A stretch of DNA of 64,000 bases from Methanomicrobiales archaeon (GTDB taxonomy: Archaea; Halobacteriota; Methanomicrobia; Methanomicrobiales; Methanospirillaceae), in NCBI GenBank assembly GCA_012729535.1, contig JAAYCY010000065.1, positions 1 to 64,000 of the forward strand. The letters are read 5' to 3'. The notes beneath the pieces are model-generated. The model saw only the letters and a program-made list of their open reading frames with translations. It was not told the origin of the DNA and did no database searches. Shown here in pieces: positions 17,955-26,117 of the stretch. Every line of letters starts with the position of its first letter. Position 1 is the first letter of the stretch. The translations under genes and the position numbers were made by a program.

Positions 17955-18284
17955 TTATCTCCCTGTATTATTAAGAATTCGGAGTAATTCAGGAAGATCA
18001 TATTTTACGGACTGCCAGATGATATCAGTATCTATCTTTGCATATGAATGAATCAGGAAATCGCGTGTCTTCGCATATTCTGACCATGGAATTTCCGGAT
18101 ATCTTTCTTTCGTATCTGAAGATATGAGTTTAGCTGCTTCACTTATTACTTCCAGACACCGGATAAGTGCATACTGGAGTTGTCTGTCATGCATGAGTTC
18201 TTCCCGTGTCCGATCTCCAAGAAATGTGATGGCATCTGAACACATCTCTCTGATATCTGCCAGAAGGGAGAGATCACGATCCAT
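17955..18284 (-). CDS. hepT: HepT-like ribonuclease toxin (DUF86)
   Basis: A 109-residue HEPN-superfamily protein. R74, H79 and Y81 in RDFLIHSY form the R-x4-6-H-x-Y catalytic motif of HepT RNases. Helical composition and length fit the family. The gene overlaps the 3' end of the nucleotidyltransferase antitoxin gene by 11 bases on the same strand, the classic MNT-HepT order. In the characterised systems the MNT partner AMPylates the tyrosine of this motif and silences the RNase. Both frames are intact although genes on both sides are decayed, so the pair may still be active. Confidence 0.9.
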   Translation of the reverse strand: MDRDLSLLADIREMCSDAITFLGDRTREELMHDRQLQYALIRCLEVISEAAKLISSDTKERYPEIPWSEYAKTRDFLIHSYAKIDTDIIWQSVKYDLPELLRILNNTGR

Positions 18285-18585
18285 ATATTCTCACCATGGT
18301 TGAGAGCACATCTTCTTTCATAATCGGATTCATGAAATCATCAATAGCCTTGCGGGTGATGAGATCAACCTTTCTTCCGAGTACCTTCTCCAGATCGGTC
18401 TGCAATGATACAAGAGTGAGAAGGGTTGTCCGGGCTCTGGGCATAAACTCAACAACCAGATCGATGTCGCTCTCATCTGAATAATCTTCCCGGAGTACAG
18501 AACCAAAGATCCACATAGATGATATCTGAAAATGAGGAATGATTCTTGAACGTATTTCAGTTGGGAGATTAGAATTTTTAATCAT
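18274..18585 (-). CDS. mntA: MNT-type nucleotidyltransferase antitoxin
   Basis: A 103-residue minimal nucleotidyltransferase. G28-S29 and D40-x-D42 in FGSVLREDYSDESDIDLVVE form the GSx10DxD active site. Residues 45-103 supply the rest of the small fold (KVDLITRKAIDDFMNPI). It precedes and overlaps hepT. Known homologues transfer AMP to the toxin's tyrosine. The upstream spacer to the HsdM remnant is about 45 bases and AT-rich, a place for the shared promoter. Confidence 0.9.
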   Translation of the reverse strand: MIKNSNLPTEIRSRIIPHFQISSMWIFGSVLREDYSDESDIDLVVEFMPRARTTLLTLVSLQTDLEKVLGRKVDLITRKAIDDFMNPIMKEDVLSTMVRIYGS

Positions 18586-18631
18586 ATATCTACTCTGGTG
18601 AATTATTCCTCTATTCTTCCTATATTAAATA

Positions 18632-19146
18632 TCATTGCAGACACATAATCTGCTCGTAATTCTCCGCAATCCGCTCTTCAAGCACCCTTGCTTCCCTGTT
18701 CATCCTCTCCAGTTCCTCGTTCTCCAGCTCTATCTGTTTCCATCATTGAGGGCTTTGCCCACATGGGTTCCTTCAGGGAGGTTTTTGAGATATGAAAACC
18801 GGGCCGTTTCAGGGAAATAGAGACCGGCTTTTGACAGGTACACTTCCATTGATGGTCTTCTCCGGCTGGACGTGCCATAGGAGGTGTTCACTTCGGCAAC
18901 GACCTTTTCAAACCTGACATCAGCGTATTTAAGAAAGATAAGGCCCAGGACCGGGACAGAATATTCAGAGGGTTTCAGACCCGAATTTGCCCAGAGCTGA
19001 TCTGTAGCAGCCCAGAGATTTGGTTCAAACCAGCCGGTTACCGGTTTTGACTCGTTATTCTTTTTCGGGCGTGCTATGTATAAAATGGGTTTACCGGGAA
19101 GGTCGATATATGTTTTTACATTGTGGTGCGATGAATCTGATACCAT
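18632..19146 (-). pseudogene. Type I restriction-modification methyltransferase HsdM, internally deleted
   Basis: The minus-strand frame from 19146 contains NLWAATDQLWANSGLKPSEY, SVPVLGLIFLKYADVRFE and LYFPETARFSYLKNLPEG, all HsdM N-terminal motifs. In another frame, after a junction near 18735, it continues with ENEELERMNREARVLEERIA and ENYEQI to TGA 18634-18632, the normal HsdM C-terminal helix. The whole methyltransferase core with its NPPF motif is gone. About 40 codons before the HsdM start (VSDSSHHNVKTYIDLPGKPI…) come from an unidentified source. No hsdS or hsdR was seen nearby. Confidence 0.75.
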
Positions 19147-19580
19147 GACAATCTGGATCGCTTCCGGTAACCGGGAGAACGGGGAAGTCGTGAAGAAGCA
19201 TAATATCTGGGGAGTTCCGAAACGGAGTAAATACCTTCATACCGGGTGAAAGTAGGTGATACTATCCTCATGTATGCCAGGTCTGATACCCATGTCAAAG
19301 AAGTCTTTCCTTCAGTCGTCCTGGGAGAGTTCAATGTAAACGAACTCTTAGAGGATACAACCCCGTTATTCACCGCTCCACCTCAAATGGGAGATGAGGT
19401 TTTTCCGTTCCGATTCAAGTTGAAACCGGTGAAGATATACAAGGAGCCGATTGAGATTAAACCGCTGATTCCGGAACTATTGTTTGTGATAAATAGACAA
19501 TGTGGTTTGGGCATTTCAGGCAGGCGATGAGGGAGATTCCGGAAGAGGATTATCGTAAGATTGTGGCAGTAGGGAGATAG
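19145..19580 (+). pseudogene. EVE-domain protein (DUF55), frameshifted
   Basis: From ATG 19145 the plus strand reads MTIWIASGNRENGEVVKKHN-IWGVPKRSKY. After a frameshift near 19235 it continues VGDTILMYARS … TTPLFTAPPQMGDEVFPFRF … IEIKPLIPELLFV, and after another near 19498 MWFGHFRQAMREIPEEDYRK to TAG 19578-19580. This matches an EVE-domain protein from end to end (NRENW, WGVPKR, GDTLLxY, MWxGHFRQAM). EVE proteins bind modified bases and often sit in defence islands. Two frameshifts make it dead. Confidence 0.75.
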
Positions 19581-20190
19581 AATCCGGCCTCACGAAAACC
19601 GGAAAGATAACACCTAAATCCTGACGGTCAAACATATCAACTTTGACAATATCCACAACAACCGGTTGCTTGACATCCGCCAGTTCAAGATAGCCTATCC
19701 TGGATCAGAAAACACATCATCCATGATATCATCTTATTCGTGCATTCTATTTTTTTAAAAAATAATAACAAATCAGGCTTTTTTAGAGCAGTAAAAATCC
19801 TCTTTTCCAGAGTATGAAATAACCATTATTTGGGTCCTCCTAATACCGGGACTCAAACCGCCACAGTAGTAATTCAATCGAATCTGGCACCTTGTGGTAT
19901 AAATGACGAGATATGACTTAATTTTAATAGAATAGGGGACATTAAAAAAAGGTTTGGGAACCTCTCATATAAACCAAAAATAGGAAGTATGATCAGACAG
20001 CGTGAATAACATCTGCTGTTCGGAGGTCAAACAAACTAGCATTACGTATTAAGATTCCTCGAAAAATCGCCTTGCGGGGGAGCATCAGCCTGACCGGTAC
20101 AATACTTTTCATGGTCGTACCATTCTCACCGGTCTTATACTCTTCCTTAAGATACTCATCCTCATCTCATGAATTGGTTTTCTTTTAACG
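19581..20190. other. Gap with short coding-like remnants
   Basis: Two minus-strand stretches have ordinary codon use without starts: about 19580-19700 (YLELADVKQPVVVDIVKVDM…) and about 19993-20170 (EYLKEEYKTGENGTTMKSIV … SLFDLRTADVIHAV, ending TGA 19995-19993). Neither was recognised. They look like the tail of the decayed island. No RNA gene was seen. Confidence 0.4.
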
Positions 20191-20193
20191 AAT

Positions 20194-20250
20194 ATTTGAT
20201 CTGATTCGTCAAAGTTATTTTGAATAGTATAAAAGTGGATGAGATCAAAT
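20194..20250. promoter_or_regulatory. TATA box framed by inverted repeats, DtxR-type gene promoter
   Basis: ATTTGATCT (20194-20202) and AGATCAAAT (20242-20250) are perfect 9-bp inverted repeats that enclose the TATA box TATAAAAG (20228-20235). The expected transcription start is near 20258, giving a leader of about 45 bases to ATG 20303. A dimeric repressor here would block TBP; the metalloregulator itself is the obvious candidate. Confidence 0.5.
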
Positions 20251-20302
20251 AGATACCATATTAATTTAGGGTGTCTGAAAAGTATCAATTATTTCTATAA
20301 TT

Positions 20303-20758
20303 ATGGCTGAAGAGAAAGTTACAAGGAGGAATGAAGACCTTCTTGAAGTAATCTACGAAATATCTGAAGAAAAGGGGTATGCAAAATCACGTGATATTGC
20401 AGCAGCATTAAGCATCACCCCTGCTACAGTTACTGACGGTTTTAAAAAACTGCAGGATGCTGGTCTGGTAAATTATGAACCCTACGGTGGGGTAACCCTG
20501 ACCGAAGATGGGAGAAATATTGCTGAACGGACCAGGCAATCACATCTGGTCATTCGCAATCTACTCGAACTAGCAGGAGTGGAGAGTGAAATTGCTGATC
20601 ACGATGCATGTATCATGGAACATGGACTGTCACCAGAGTCCTATGAAAAAATCCTTAATGTGGTCACTTTTATCGAGGAATGCTGTAAGGATCCGGCAAT
20701 AAAAAAGCAATTTGATAAGATGGTCAGAAATTCCAGCTCATCAAAATCACGCAAATAA
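20303..20758 (+). CDS. DtxR/MntR-family metal-dependent transcriptional regulator
   Basis: A 151-residue protein. An N-terminal winged helix (about 10-70: LLEVIYEISEEKGYAKSRDI … ITPATVTDGFKKLQDAGLV-NYEPYGGVTLTEDG) is followed by a dimerisation/metal domain. H81, H100, C103, E106 and H107 (DHDACIMEH) fall at the family's metal-ligand positions, with C-x2-E-H as in DtxR. No SH3-like third domain is present, so it is the short form. Such proteins repress iron or manganese uptake when loaded. Rubrerythrin and the heme cluster lie downstream, which would suit an iron regulon, by inference. Confidence 0.85.
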   Translation: MAEEKVTRRNEDLLEVIYEISEEKGYAKSRDIAAALSITPATVTDGFKKLQDAGLVNYEPYGGVTLTEDGRNIAERTRQSHLVIRNLLELAGVESEIADHDACIMEHGLSPESYEKILNVVTFIEECCKDPAIKKQFDKMVRNSSSSKSRK

Positions 20759-20911
20759 TAAACCAAAGACCTCAAGTTTTCAGGAAATGATTGGGTTAGT
20801 TTATAAAAACAACAGGATTTGCCTGCGTATCGGTAATAAGTGCATATTCATGTACTTCCAACAAGAAAACTCTGTTTTATGCTGATATACCAGAAATTTT
20901 CTGGGAATGAG

Positions 20912-20946
20912 GGTTTCCTGTTTGGTCATGAGCGAGACAGGAAACC
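20912..20946. repeat. Perfect inverted repeat (hairpin)
   Basis: GGTTTCCTGT (20912-20921) and ACAGGAAACC (20937-20946) are exact complements around a 15-base loop. No T run follows on either side within ten bases, so a simple terminator is unlikely. It may be a regulator site or part of an RNA. Confidence 0.5.
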
Positions 20947-21089
20947 ATTGTGAGATGGATATCTTTTTATGCGATGATTATCCTGTCCGGTTTTTATATT
21001 AGACTCCATTCAGAGCAGAGAACTGGAATATTTTAGGCCAGTTTTTGGATAAAAGGCCATTTTTCTGCAATTTTAGGATATCCACTTTC

Positions 21090-21199
21090 TTATACCAGTC
21101 TTTTTTTGGATTTGAAGATGAACCCGAGTACAGAAATGATAATCAGAAAGCCGGGAATAAAAAAGGCCCAATCATGAAGAATAAACTATCATCTGACAT
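21090..21199 (-). pseudogene. Possible small single-span membrane protein, one base out of frame
   Basis: ATG 21199 opens MSDDSLFFMIGP, with GGAG just before it. In the next frame the sequence continues FIPGFLIIISVLGFIFKSKK-RLV to TAA 21092-21090, a membrane span with a basic tail. One extra base in the six-T run at the junction would give a single 36-residue frame. It may be a sequencing error, a real frameshift or coincidence. Confidence 0.25.
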
Positions 21200-21247
21200 G
21201 CTCCATTTAAATTATCATCTCCGGAAATGAATTTTTAGTACCATCTA

Positions 21248-21302
21248 TTTATAAGCATATAGCTGATAGTAAGAGTACAATTAAATCCGGCCCGCCCGGA
21301 TT
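21248..21302 (+). promoter_or_regulatory. Rubrerythrin promoter with leader hairpin
   Basis: TTTATAAG (21248-21255) is a TATA box. AATCCGG (21284-21290) and CCGGATT (21296-21302) form a perfect 7-bp inverted repeat with a CCCGC spacer that ends directly before ATG 21303. A transcript starting near 21278 would begin almost at this hairpin, so it could act as an operator or hold the start codon in structure. Confidence 0.5.
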
Positions 21303-21317
21303 ATGCAGTTGATAATT

Positions 21318-21890
21318 ATGGAACTTAAGGGAAGTAAAACTGAAAAGAACCTGCTTGCATCATTTGCCGGGGAGTCACAGGCCCGGATGAGATACAATTA
21401 CTTTGCAAGTGTTGCAAAGAAAGAAGGGTATGAGCAGATCGCTGAAATCTTCACTGAAACTGCTGACAATGAAAAAGAACATGCAAAATTATTCTTCAAA
21501 CAATTACCTGGTGGAGAAGCAGAGATAACTTCTTCATATCCATCCGGACAGATTCGGACCACTCTTGAGAACCTGAAAGCTGCTGCTGACGGTGAATATC
21601 ATGAGTGGGAAGTGCTTTACCCAGAGGCTGCTGATGTTGCAGACAAGGAAGGATTCCCGGAGATTGCAAAAATCTTCCGCAATGTCGCCAAAGCAGAAGT
21701 GGCACATGAGAAAAGGTATCGAAAGCTTATCGCAAATATTGAGCAGGGAATTGTTTTTAAACGAAGTGCACCGACAAAGTGGAAATGCAGAAACTGCGGA
21801 TATGTCCATGAAAATGCCAGTGCTCCTGACCCATGTCCTGTCTGTGACCATGCCCAGGCATACTTTGAACTCTGGTGTGAAAACTATTAA
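21318..21890 (+). CDS. rbr: Rubrerythrin
   Basis: 190 residues from ATG 21318 (MELKGSKTEKNLL, the usual family start); an in-frame ATG at 21303 would add five residues. The four-helix diiron domain carries ESQARMRYNYFA, DNEKEHAKLFF, EWEVLYPEAADVA and KAEVAHEKRY, with E-x2-H ligands. The C-terminal rubredoxin-like domain has CRNCGYVH and CPVCDH. Rubrerythrin reduces hydrogen peroxide with electrons from rubredoxin and protects anaerobes from oxygen. It is single-gene, between the DtxR-type regulator and the heme cluster. Confidence 0.95.
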   Translation: MELKGSKTEKNLLASFAGESQARMRYNYFASVAKKEGYEQIAEIFTETADNEKEHAKLFFKQLPGGEAEITSSYPSGQIRTTLENLKAAADGEYHEWEVLYPEAADVADKEGFPEIAKIFRNVAKAEVAHEKRYRKLIANIEQGIVFKRSAPTKWKCRNCGYVHENASAPDPCPVCDHAQAYFELWCENY

Positions 21891-22132
21891 GTTTCAACCA
21901 ACTTTCAAAATCTCTTGGGGATATATACCCGACTAATTTTTATCCAATTTTCTATTCTTCACTCTGACTATCTGTTTCCTGTTTAAAGACACCCATTAAG
22001 CCGAAATTGTTATATGATTCTGATATCTTTGTTTAGAGATGGAAAGAGAATAAATCCAAAAGTTCAAAAAAGGATGATATCCAAAAAGAGAGCAGAGATA
22101 CATGAAGGGATCATATTTATAGGATTGAAATA

Positions 22133-23206
22133 TTGACCGGAGAGAAATTACTACCTAAACTCATTTCATGGAACATTACTCTGAAATGTCCCTTGAAATG
22201 TGAACATTGTTATGTCAATGCAGGTAATTCAGAGATTAAAGGAGTTATCAGTACAGCAGAAGCGTATCATGTTATTGATCAGATTTGCGAGGTTTCAAAA
22301 CCAGTTTTGATACTCAGTGGAGGTGAACCACTCTCACGTCCGGATATCTTTGATATTGCGCGATACGGTTTTTCAAAGGGCCTTCGCATTGGCCTTGGTA
22401 CCAGCGGATACTATCTTGACATTGATACAATTCAAAAACTCAAGGAATCAGGGGTAAAAGCAGTTGCAATAAGTCTGGATTCAGTAAATCCCGTAATACA
22501 TGATTCTTTCAGAGGGGTAAACGGAGTCTTTGAAAGGGCTGTTTCTGCGATTAGTCATTGCCTGGATGAGGGCCTCTACGTTCAGATAAATATGTCAGTA
22601 ATTTCACCAGACATAAAGGAGGTAATGGGGGTAATACAGTTTGGAAATGAGATGGGAGTTCGTGATTTCCAAATTTTTTTCCCGGTACACACCGGAAGGG
22701 GAAGGGAGATGGGAGTGGAAAGTCCGGAGCAGTATGAAAGAATTATCAGGGATATACTTCTTTCCTGCGAAAACCTGGATATTAATGTCAGACCAACATG
22801 TGCACCCCAGTTCAGGCGTATCGCAAAAGAATCTGGAATCAACAATTCCCATTGGGGTAGAGGATGCATAGCAGGAATTCATTATTGCAGGATATATGCA
22901 AATGGTGATGTTACTCCCTGTCCATATATCCCGGTGAGTGCAGGTAATCTCAGGAAAACCAGTTTTTCCGAAATCTGGAACAATTCAAAGATTTTCACGG
23001 CACTTCGGGATATGGATTCTCTTACCGGGTCATGTGGTATATGTGAATACAAAAAGATCTGTGGGGGGTGCCGGGCACGAGCTTACCGGGGATCTGATTT
23101 TTTTTCCAGCGGGTGGTGTGACGGTCTTATTCCCCCAGATGAAGTCACCGCAGATTTGTGTTCATCTGACCCCTGGTGCCTGTATAAACCGGGAGTAATG
23201 AAATGA
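22133..23206 (+). CDS. ahbD: Radical SAM heme-synthesis enzyme, AhbD-like
   Basis: A 357-residue radical SAM/SPASM-type protein. C19, C23 and C26 (CPLKCEHC) bind the SAM cluster; ILSGGEPLSRPD is the GGEP motif. The C-terminal part has a dense set of cysteines (RPTCAPQF, GRGCIAG, CRIYANGDVTPCPY, CGICEYKKICGGC) for auxiliary clusters. It fits AhbD, which decarboxylates iron-coproporphyrin III to heme in the siroheme-dependent pathway. The start is TTG 22133 with AGGA upstream; no in-frame ATG fits. It overlaps the next gene by four bases (ATGA) and heads the cluster D-A-B-C. AhbC and AhbD are similar, so the assignment between the two could be reversed. Confidence 0.75.
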   Translation: MTGEKLLPKLISWNITLKCPLKCEHCYVNAGNSEIKGVISTAEAYHVIDQICEVSKPVLILSGGEPLSRPDIFDIARYGFSKGLRIGLGTSGYYLDIDTIQKLKESGVKAVAISLDSVNPVIHDSFRGVNGVFERAVSAISHCLDEGLYVQINMSVISPDIKEVMGVIQFGNEMGVRDFQIFFPVHTGRGREMGVESPEQYERIIRDILLSCENLDINVRPTCAPQFRRIAKESGINNSHWGRGCIAGIHYCRIYANGDVTPCPYIPVSAGNLRKTSFSEIWNNSKIFTALRDMDSLTGSCGICEYKKICGGCRARAYRGSDFFSSGWCDGLIPPDEVTADLCSSDPWCLYKPGVMK

Positions 23207-23676
23207 AATCAGAGTACATACCTGACCAGACCGATATGCAAATCCTTGATTCACTCCAGGATTCCTTCCCCCTTACCTCTCATCCATACCAGGTCCTGGC
23301 AGAAAGAGTCACCATTAGCGAAGAAGAATTCATCAGTCGTCTCTCTCGTCTTCATGATATGGGAATTATTCGCAGTATTTCTCCGGTCCTTGAATCAAAG
23401 CATCTTGGGATGCATGCTGCAACCCTTGTTGCCATGCATGTCTCTAAAGAAAAAATTCATGCTGTTGCGGAAATTGTAAACGGATTTCCGGAGGTCACCC
23501 ATAATTTTATTCGTGACCACTATTATTCACTCTGGTTTACCCTTATTGGAAAAGACCATGATAGAATAGATGAACTAATTTCTGAAATCCTGAAACAGAC
23601 CAATATTCCGGAATGTGATATATTAAACCTCATCTCTGTAAAAAAGTATAAGGCTGATGTTCGTTTTCCACTATAA
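23203..23676 (+). CDS. ahbA: Siroheme decarboxylase subunit AhbA
   Basis: 157 residues: an AsnC/Lrp-like winged helix (about 8-60) followed by an alpha-beta domain with VTHNFIRDHYYSLWFTLIGK, the HNYxR…WFTLI signature of the AhbA/NirD-L side of siroheme decarboxylases. AhbA and AhbB together remove two carboxyl groups from siroheme to give 12,18-didecarboxysiroheme. The fold is regulator-like but used as an enzyme. Its ATG lies inside the stop of the upstream radical SAM gene, so translation is probably coupled. Confidence 0.85.
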   Translation: MKSEYIPDQTDMQILDSLQDSFPLTSHPYQVLAERVTISEEEFISRLSRLHDMGIIRSISPVLESKHLGMHAATLVAMHVSKEKIHAVAEIVNGFPEVTHNFIRDHYYSLWFTLIGKDHDRIDELISEILKQTNIPECDILNLISVKKYKADVRFPL

Positions 23677-23695
23677 CAAATAGTAAAGGTGGTGT

Positions 23696-24190
23696 GTGCG
23701 GATTCTGGATAATGTTGATATTACTCTCATAAAAGAACTCGAAAAAGGGTTGCCTTTTCAGGTTCAGCCATTTTCATCTGTTGGAGAACGGGTTGGTATT
23801 TCTGAAGACGAAGTGCTGATCCGGATTCGTCAGTTAAAAAAAACCGGAGTTATCAGGAAAATAAAGGCGAGAATTAACCAGAGGAAAATTGGTGTCATTG
23901 CGAATGCCCTGGTTGCCTGGAATGTTACTGATGCGGACCGGGAAAAGGCAGGGCACTTGTTGTCAGCATTCCCCGGAGTCACTCATTGTTACGAGCGGGT
24001 ACCAATACCGGGGAAATGGGAATATTCCTTGTATACAGTGCATCATGGATATGATAAGGAAATTGTTACCGAAGAGATCAAGTCAATGGCAGAAGAGACT
24101 GGAATTGAACAGTATGTTATCATATTCAGCACTGAGGAATGTAAACGAGTTCCACATATCAGGATAGGTATTTCCGGGGAGAATTTGTAA
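23696..24190 (+). CDS. ahbB: Siroheme decarboxylase subunit AhbB
   Basis: 164 residues starting at GTG 23696 behind AAAGGTGG. It has the same AsnC/Lrp-like architecture as the upstream gene, with VTHCYERVPIPGKWEYSLYT as the AhbB-type signature (HCYxR). The upstream gene ends 19 bases earlier and the next starts on the last base of its TAA. The two subunits are expected to form a heterodimer at the bound siroheme. Confidence 0.85.
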   Translation: MRILDNVDITLIKELEKGLPFQVQPFSSVGERVGISEDEVLIRIRQLKKTGVIRKIKARINQRKIGVIANALVAWNVTDADREKAGHLLSAFPGVTHCYERVPIPGKWEYSLYTVHHGYDKEIVTEEIKSMAEETGIEQYVIIFSTEECKRVPHIRIGISGENL

Positions 24191-25368
24191 TGAACCGAAT
24201 CACCCAGTGTTTACATGGAAAAGGGACTGTCAGTGCGGTAATAAAACACAAAAGTGCAGATCCTCAAAATGTTCCTGGGAAATATCTTGCTTTTTCAGGA
24301 ATACAAAGGCCAGTTATTTTCTGGAACCTTACCAATACCTGCAATCTTGGTTGTACTCATTGTTACAGCCGTTCCGGCCCGGATGCTACCAGTGGAAATG
24401 AACTCTCAACCGAAGAGATTTTTTCCTGTATCGATGACCTTGCAACCATCAAAGTCCCACTGATTCTTCTCACGGGAGGAGAACCTCTGATGAGAAGCGA
24501 TCTTTACAATATTGCTGATTATGCAGAAAAAAACGGAATAAAAACTGCACTGAGCTCGAATGGAACACTCATAACACCCAAGGTTGCAGAGAAGATCCGG
24601 GATAGTGCAATCACCTATGTAGGTATCTCACTGGATGGGGCCAGTGCAAAAATGCATGATCGGTTCCGTAACAGTCCGGGTGCATTCGATCGGACAATTC
24701 AGGCGTTTTCTGCATGCAAAAAAGCAGGTGTCCGGGTAGGGGTCAGGTTTACCGTAACCAGGAAAAATATGCATGAACTCAATCCCCTGATATCCCTTGC
24801 ACAAGATCTTGGTGCCTGCCGGTTCTGCCTGTACTGGCTTGTTCCCTGCGGGCGGGGAACTGATGTGTATGAAAAACTCCAGCTCTCAAGAAAAGATGTT
24901 ATTGAGGTTTTATCCCTAATGTATAAACGGGCAAAAGAGACAGATCCATCAAAAATGGAGTTTCTTACTGTCGATGCCCCACAGGACTGTATTCACCTTG
25001 TTAAATCCATGGAGGAGGACAACTCACCGGATCTTAAGGATGCATATGATCTGCTAAAATCCATGAAGGGAGGTTGTAGTGCAGGATCCAGGGTAGCAAA
25101 TATTGACGCTGAAGGTAATGTGTATCCCTGCCAGTTTGCCCGGACACCGAATTTTTTACTCGGTAACATACGGGAAAAACCGTTCTCGAATATCTGGTCA
25201 GACACAACTAATCCTGTCCTTGAGATGTTCCGAAAAAAAGAATTACTGGTCAGGGGGAAATGTGAGGCCTGCCAGTTTCTTGATCTGTGTGGCGGGGGAT
25301 GTAGAGTCAGGGCTTTTCATAAGTCTTTGGATTTTTCTGCGGATGATCCGTTTTGTTATGTTGAATAA
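24190..25368 (+). CDS. ahbC: Radical SAM 12,18-didecarboxysiroheme deacetylase, AhbC-like
   Basis: 392 residues. C51, C55 and C58 (TCNLGCTHCYS, after PVIFWNLTNT) bind the SAM cluster and LLTGGEPLMRSD is the GGEP motif. The PVxFWNLTxxCNLxCxHCYS start is typical of AhbC and its relative NirJ. The C-terminus has a SPASM-like cluster (GCSAGSRVANIDAEGNVYPC, CEACQFLDLCGGGC). AhbC removes the two acetate side chains from 12,18-didecarboxysiroheme to form iron-coproporphyrin III. It overlaps ahbB by one base and closes the cluster. With no heme d1 genes beside it, heme b synthesis is the simplest reading. Confidence 0.78.
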   Translation: MNRITQCLHGKGTVSAVIKHKSADPQNVPGKYLAFSGIQRPVIFWNLTNTCNLGCTHCYSRSGPDATSGNELSTEEIFSCIDDLATIKVPLILLTGGEPLMRSDLYNIADYAEKNGIKTALSSNGTLITPKVAEKIRDSAITYVGISLDGASAKMHDRFRNSPGAFDRTIQAFSACKKAGVRVGVRFTVTRKNMHELNPLISLAQDLGACRFCLYWLVPCGRGTDVYEKLQLSRKDVIEVLSLMYKRAKETDPSKMEFLTVDAPQDCIHLVKSMEEDNSPDLKDAYDLLKSMKGGCSAGSRVANIDAEGNVYPCQFARTPNFLLGNIREKPFSNIWSDTTNPVLEMFRKKELLVRGKCEACQFLDLCGGGCRVRAFHKSLDFSADDPFCYVE

Positions 25369-25403
25369 AAAAATATCCCGATTTTTCAAGTTATTCATAA
25401 AAA

Positions 25404-26054
25404 TTAGTGACTCTTAGTCAGGAAATAAGAGCCAATGCATAATGCCAGTATTGCCAGGGCCAGAAGGAATGCATCACTTACCAAGAGAATCTTCATCGAA
25501 ATTACATTTTTAAAGAATCCAACAATCAGGATGATAATGATAACCTTGATAATCTTACTTTTCAGTTCATCAAGAGAAGAAATCTGAAGTAATGGATGGT
25601 CAACATCATCACACCTGCCTCTCGCAACATCAATTTTTGAAATAATCAGTTCATATAATCCAAAACTGAAGATTAAAAAGAAAACTGCTATGAGGTAGAG
25701 GTCAAGAGCCCCGATAAAAATTTTTAAGACTTCTTCATTTTTTAATGGTTCATTTCCTGCATTCATTCCGATTGTATTGAGAAATATCTGTTTAACCGGT
25801 TGAAGAATCTCAAATGTTCCCATCAAAAAGAGGGCTACTGATGCAAAAGCACAAAAAATTACCGCAAGAAATGCTACATACCTGAATTTCCAGAGCCAGT
25901 ATTCCACAGGTTCTAATACCCTGCACTCAAAAGAATCTTCTATACGCTCGTTTATTTTTCTGATCATATCTTCCAGATGAAATGGTAATATATGGGCAAT
26001 AAGTATTTCCACCATAAAATCCTGACAAAAAAGAGTTTGATTTATTGTTTGCAT
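25404..26054 (-). CDS. UPF0114 / YqhA-family membrane protein
   Basis: 216 residues with four predicted membrane spans (around 58-80, 115-140, 165-185 and 190-212). FSFGLYELIISKIDVARGR and HPLLQISSLDELKSKIIKVI-II are family signatures. The function of YqhA proteins is unknown. ATG 26054 has GGAG nine bases upstream; an internal ATG at residue 31 would match the family's usual length better. It converges on ahbC with 35 bases between the stops. Confidence 0.8.
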   Translation of the reverse strand: MQTINQTLFCQDFMVEILIAHILPFHLEDMIRKINERIEDSFECRVLEPVEYWLWKFRYVAFLAVIFCAFASVALFLMGTFEILQPVKQIFLNTIGMNAGNEPLKNEEVLKIFIGALDLYLIAVFFLIFSFGLYELIISKIDVARGRCDDVDHPLLQISSLDELKSKIIKVIIIILIVGFFKNVISMKILLVSDAFLLALAILALCIGSYFLTKSH

Positions 26055-26117
26055 TAGATTTATCTCCAGTTTTGTGACAAAAAATAATTATCTGCTTGTA
26101 TTTCAATAAAAAATACG

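Larger units (their letters stand above)
20759..21247. other. Gap between the DtxR-type gene and rubrerythrin
   Basis: It holds a 10-bp-stem hairpin (20912-20946) and a possible broken small membrane-protein gene on the minus strand (21090-21199). The rest shows nothing recognisable. Confidence 0.5.

Noticed and set aside
21284-21302. Riboswitch in the rubrerythrin leader
   Set aside because: Only one 7-bp inverted repeat is present, too small for any known aptamer; described as operator or leader hairpin instead.
22133-25368. Heme d1 (nir) cluster
   Set aside because: The four genes resemble nirD/L/G/H and nirJ too, but no nirF, nirN or cytochrome cd1 gene is beside them, so the ahb heme pathway is preferred.
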